A stretch of DNA of 8,561 bases from Gammaproteobacteria bacterium (GTDB taxonomy: Bacteria > Pseudomonadota > Gammaproteobacteria > DSM-26407), in contig JAQVKR010000089.1 in NCBI GenBank assembly GCA_028694565.1, positions 1-8,561 of the forward strand, given 5' to 3'. This document shows, piece after piece, positions 6,906 to 8,561 of the stretch. Within the stretch, counting starts at the first letter, position 1. Each line of letters opens with the position of its first letter. A program made the position numbers and the translations under genes. The notes beneath the pieces are model-generated. The model did no database searches. It saw only the letters and a list, made by a program, of their open reading frames with translations, and was not told the origin of the DNA.

Positions 6906-8561
6906 ATGAACTCGTCGAACCTCCCGTCAGAAACGCGCACCGACCCGGCCCTGGATCCCCGCCGCCCCCCGCTCCCGGCAGCCGGTGAACGGCTGCGCTG
7001 GGGAAACCTCCACGGCAGCAGCACCGCGCTGGCCATCGGCAGCGCAGCGCGGAACCACGGCGGACCGGTGCTGGTCATCTGCGCCGACACGCTGGCGGCG
7101 AACCGCCTGGAGGAGGAGCTGCGGTTCTACACCGGGGCGTCCGATGGCTGCCCGGTACTGGTCCTCCCCGACTGGGAAACCCTCACCTACGACCGCTTCT
7201 CCCCCCACCAGGACATCACCTCCCGGCGGCTGGAGACGCTCTACCGGCTGGGGGATCTGCGGCAGGGGCTGGTGATCGCGCCGGTGAGCACGCTGATGCA
7301 CCGGCTCACCCCCCGCAGCTACCTGGATGCCGGCACCCTGATGCTCGAGCAGGGCCAGCGGCTCGACCTCGAACGGCTGCGCAAGCGGCTCGAGGCGGGC
7401 GGCTACCTCTGCGTCCCCCAGGTGATGGAGCACGGCGAGTTCGCGGTCCGGGGCTCGCTCATCGACATCTACCCCATGGGCAGCGCCCTGCCCTACCGCG
7501 TCGATCTCTTCGACGACGAGGTGGACACCCTCCGCACCTTCGACCCGGAGACCCAGCGCAGCGTCGATGTGGTGGAGCGGATCCGCCTGCTGCCGGCCAG
7601 GGAGTTTCCCCTCGACGAAGCGGCGGTGACCCGCTTCCGCCAGGCCTGGCGGGCCGCCTTCGCCGGGGATCCGTCCGGCTGCCCCACCTACCAGGATGTG
7701 AGCCAGGGGATCGCGCCGGCGGGGGTGGAGTACTACCTGCCGCTGTTCTTCGAAACCTGCGCCACCCTGTTCGACTACCTGCCGGAAGAGACCCTGGTGG
7801 TCTACACCGCGGGGGCTCTTGCCAGCGCGGAAACCTTCTGGGACGAGGCCGGGGAGCGCCATGAGCAGCTGCGGCACGACAGCAGCCACCCCCTGCTTCC
7901 CCCGGCCCGGCTTTTCCTCCAGGCCCACCAACTGTTCGCCGCCCTGGCCGCCTATTCCCGGGTCGAGATACACCAGGCCCCGCTCGATCCCGCTGCCGCC
8001 CACCGCAACTTCGCCACCGACCCGCCACCCTCCCTGAGCGTGGATCGGCGCGCCGAGCAGCCCCTGCAGCGCCTGTCCGGATTTCTGGACGCCTTCGCCG
8101 GACGGGTCCTGCTGTGCGCCGAAACCGCGGGGCGGCGCGAGAGCCTCCTGGAGTTGCTGCAACAGCTGCCGCTGCAGCCCCGGGTTTGCGACTCGTGGCA
8201 ATCCTTCGTGGACTCGGAGGCGCAGGCCGCCATTGCCGTGGCGCCGCTCGATCGGGGCATCCTGCTCCCGGCCGGGCGGCTGGCCGTCATCACCGAGTCG
8301 CAGCTGTTCGGTGAACAGGTCCGCCAGCGCCGGCGCCGGATCCGCACCCGCGAGCGGGACAGCGGCGCGGTGGTCCGCGATCTCACCGAGTTGCGCACCG
8401 GTGCGGCGGTGGTGCACGAGGAGCACGGCGTCGGACGCTACCTGGGCCTGCAGGTAATCCAGCTGGGGGATCAGGCCGGAGAGTTCCTCACCCTGGAGTA
8501 CGCCGGGGGCGACAAACTCTACGTGCCGGTCTCCAGCCTGCACCTGGTAAGCCGCTACACC
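6906..8561 (+). CDS. mfd: Mfd, transcription-repair coupling factor (partial, N-terminal half)
   Basis: Mfd is a DNA translocase that removes RNA polymerase stalled at lesions and recruits UvrA. The window holds the first 552 residues; the E. coli protein has 1148. Visible are the UvrB-homology region (about 25-240, with LPDWETLTYDRFSPHQDITSRRL 88-110, EHGEFAVRGSLIDIYPMGS 175-193 and YRVDLFDDEVDTLRTFDPETQ 197-217), the less conserved middle domain (about 330-470), and the CarD-like RNA-polymerase-interacting domain (about 497-552, VVHEEHGVGRYLG, KLYVPVSSLHLVSRY). The helicase motor and the C-terminal UvrA-binding block are outside the window. The first 25 residues are Pro/Arg-rich and longer than in E. 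coli. The ATG at 6906 has only a weak ribosome site (AGAAG 6896-6900), so the start is likely but not certain. It is divergent from sqr with 215 nt between start codons. Confidence 0.96.
   Translation, partial: MNSSNLPSETRTDPALDPRRPPLPAAGERLRWGNLHGSSTALAIGSAARNHGGPVLVICADTLAANRLEEELRFYTGASDGCPVLVLPDWETLTYDRFSPHQDITSRRLETLYRLGDLRQGLVIAPVSTLMHRLTPRSYLDAGTLMLEQGQRLDLERLRKRLEAGGYLCVPQVMEHGEFAVRGSLIDIYPMGSALPYRVDLFDDEVDTLRTFDPETQRSVDVVERIRLLPAREFPLDEAAVTRFRQAWRAAFAGDPSGCPTYQDVSQGIAPAGVEYYLPLFFETCATLFDYLPEETLVVYTAGALASAETFWDEAGERHEQLRHDSSHPLLPPARLFLQAHQLFAALAAYSRVEIHQAPLDPAAAHRNFATDPPPSLSVDRRAEQPLQRLSGFLDAFAGRVLLCAETAGRRESLLELLQQLPLQPRVCDSWQSFVDSEAQAAIAVAPLDRGILLPAGRLAVITESQLFGEQVRQRRRRIRTRERDSGAVVRDLTELRTGAAVVHEEHGVGRYLGLQVIQLGDQAGEFLTLEYAGGDKLYVPVSSLHLVSRYT

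Noticed and set aside
6927..8543. Long minus-strand open frame antisense to mfd
   Set aside because: The plus strand encodes Mfd continuously through this interval with family-specific motifs; the antisense product resembles no known family.

Overview
The window is GC-rich bacterial chromosome, very probably from a sulfur-oxidising gammaproteobacterium; a Chromatiales/Ectothiorhodospiraceae-type organism is my best guess. The protein families and gene order point to Gammaproteobacteria. The type I sulfide:quinone reductase, close to the Acidithiobacillus ferrooxidans enzyme as I remember it, points to sulfide oxidation. Two housekeeping loci frame the window: lolC-lolD (lipoprotein export, minus strand, left edge, lolD cut by the window start) and mfd (transcription-repair coupling factor, plus strand, right edge, cut by the window end). 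As I recall, mfd and lolCDE are also near neighbours in E. coli, so the roughly 5 kb between them looks like an accessory block in an old backbone.

Layout from left to right. 1-1720 (minus): lolC-lolD with an 8-nt overlap and a promoter whose transcript would be nearly leaderless. 1721-2128: a non-coding stretch with a good plus-strand sigma-70 promoter and a 176-bp inverted-repeat element. 2129-2425 (plus): a small secreted protein of unknown function, followed by a strong terminator. 2667-3356 (plus): a Crp/Fnr-family regulator without the FNR iron-sulfur cluster but with a cysteine pair in the sensor domain. 3480-3671 (plus): a 63-residue DUF2892 (YgaP-like) membrane protein with its own terminator. 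3726-3921: a second, unrelated long imperfect palindrome. 3957-5294 (minus): a sigma-54 activator with an N-terminal PAS domain whose three cysteines have the spacing of the polysulfide sensor FisR. 5419-6690 (minus): sqr. 6906-8561 (plus): the first half of mfd.

The central story is a probable sulfide-response circuit. sqr has a well-formed -24/-12 sigma-54 promoter and its neighbour is a FisR-like sigma-54 activator, so sulfane sulfur made by SQR could feed back on its own synthesis through the PAS cysteines. The activator gene has a different promoter: a perfect TTGACA -35 box and two identical TGTCATGACA palindromes exactly 22 bp apart, which suggests autoregulation. The Crp/Fnr regulator and DUF2892 protein may be a second sulfur- or redox-linked pair. 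The least explained items are the two long intergenic palindromes, one of which may be transcribed as a structured RNA.
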